A stretch of DNA of 6,567 bases from assembly GCA_016781115.1 (NCBI GenBank), contig JADDQX010000128.1, forward strand, positions 1-6,567. Reading direction: 5' to 3'. This document shows positions 6,128 through 6,567 of the stretch, piece after piece. The translations under genes were made by a program, and so were the position numbers. Origin of the DNA: Actinomycetota bacterium (GTDB lineage Bacteria; Actinomycetota; CADDZG01; WHSQ01). The stretch's first letter is position 1, and each line of letters starts with the position of its first letter. The notes beneath the pieces were generated by a model. It made no database searches, had not been told where the DNA came from, and saw nothing but the letters and a program-made list of their open reading frames with translations.

Positions 6128-6567
6128 TTAGCCCAATCCGTTCAGGTCAATGGTCCGGTCGAAGGGTTCGTCAACCAGGCGGTACCCTTCGCCGCGGACC
6201 GACAAGACGAAGTCGCCGGTCTGCTCACTAGACTCGAGCTTCTTGCGGATGCGCGTGATGTGCTTGGAGACCCTTTCGCTTTCAGCGAACGAATGCTGTC
6301 CCCACACGCGGCGGCTCAGATCGGCTACCGAGACAACGCCGCCCGCGGCGAGTACGAGAACCTCCATGATGCGGAACTGCGTTGAGGTTAGCTTGAGAGG
6401 CCGTCCGTACCAATGAGCGATTCGGCGGCGAACATCGAGCTCCAAGGCCCCCCATCGCAGCGTCATTGGAAGACGAACGGGCCGGCTGATACTCACGAGT
6501 GCCACCGCGCGCGCAGCTATCTCCTCGACCGGTACGTCGCTCCCTATCCAGTCATCCGCCTCCAACT
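6128..6567 (-). CDS. OmpR/PhoB-type response regulator, C-terminal part (runs off the right edge)
   Basis: The minus-strand frame enters at the window edge and ends with TAA at 6130-6128, giving about 146 visible residues. The first residues, LEADDW-I-GSDVPVEEIAARAVALV, match the end of a receiver domain (GADDYxxKPFxPEELxAR). The TTG at the edge is therefore an internal codon, and roughly 90-100 residues of receiver should lie outside. A full OmpR/PhoB winged helix follows: WGALELDVRRR, LKLTSTQFRIMEVLVLAAGG, SVADLSRRVWG, the recognition helix ESERVSKHITRIRKKLE, and the wing FVLSVRGEGYRLVDEPF. Such proteins bind direct-repeat DNA with an 11-bp period and usually answer to a sensor kinase. The receiver end is unusual: the nearly invariant Lys-Pro of the fifth strand is replaced by Ser-Asp (GSDVP for xKPFxP), which suggests an atypical or phosphorylation-independent receiver. 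The gene is convergent with the RHS locus, so its partner kinase is expected beyond the right edge. Confidence 0.88.
   Translation of the reverse strand, partial: LEADDWIGSDVPVEEIAARAVALVSISRPVRLPMTLRWGALELDVRRRIAHWYGRPLKLTSTQFRIMEVLVLAAGGVVSVADLSRRVWGQHSFAESERVSKHITRIRKKLESSEQTGDFVLSVRGEGYRLVDEPFDRTIDLNGLG

Noticed and set aside
5513..6385. Plus-strand open frame of 290 codons
   Set aside because: It is out of frame with the orphan RHS core and antisense to the response regulator, both of which have strong family motifs. Only its short stretch just after 6062 was used, as the restored hinge frame.

Overview
The window looks like chromosomal DNA from a high-GC bacterium, most likely an actinomycetote (perhaps Thermoleophilia or a relative). 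The hints are strongly G/C-biased third positions, a possible leaderless start with a TANNNT box, and a Sec-exported DNRLRE-plus-RHS protein of a kind common in that phylum. The taxonomic call is inference only; no rRNA or tRNA is present.

Layout. (1) Positions 2-328, minus strand: the first 109 codons of a small four-helix SMR/EamA-like (ArnE-like) membrane transporter, cut by the left edge. (2) Positions 329-565: a divergent intergenic region with a possible leaderless -10 box for the transporter and four back-to-back 11-bp repeats beginning YTGTC (419-462), arranged like the direct repeats bound by PhoB/OmpR-type regulators. (3) Positions 566-4831, plus strand: a 1421-residue secreted RHS protein made of signal peptide, beta-rich region, DNRLRE domain, DUF6531-like segment, about 26 YD repeats, RHS core, and a 57-residue cysteine-rich hydrophobic tip. 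(4) Positions 4906-5490: a small HEAT-repeat protein where the immunity gene of a polymorphic-toxin locus normally sits. (5) Positions 5553-6062: an orphan copy of the RHS core only. It stops exactly at the WTQ/PDP hinge where a new tip would begin, apparently through a 5-nt insertion. (6) Positions 6128-6567, minus strand: the C-terminal part of an OmpR/PhoB-type response regulator with a degenerate receiver end, cut by the right edge.

Regions 3 to 5 together read as a polymorphic toxin (RHS) locus: an exported carrier, a variable C-terminal tip, a candidate immunity gene and a displaced, decayed second core. Base composition falls right after the core (45 of 90 G+C in 4571-4660, against 55 of 90 in 4481-4570), as expected if tip and immunity gene were swapped in as a cassette. 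The tip matches no toxin family I recognise. Its eight cysteines are spaced nearly as a mirror image, which makes it the most interesting candidate for something undescribed. The toxin and immunity roles are inferred from position and architecture, not shown by the sequence.
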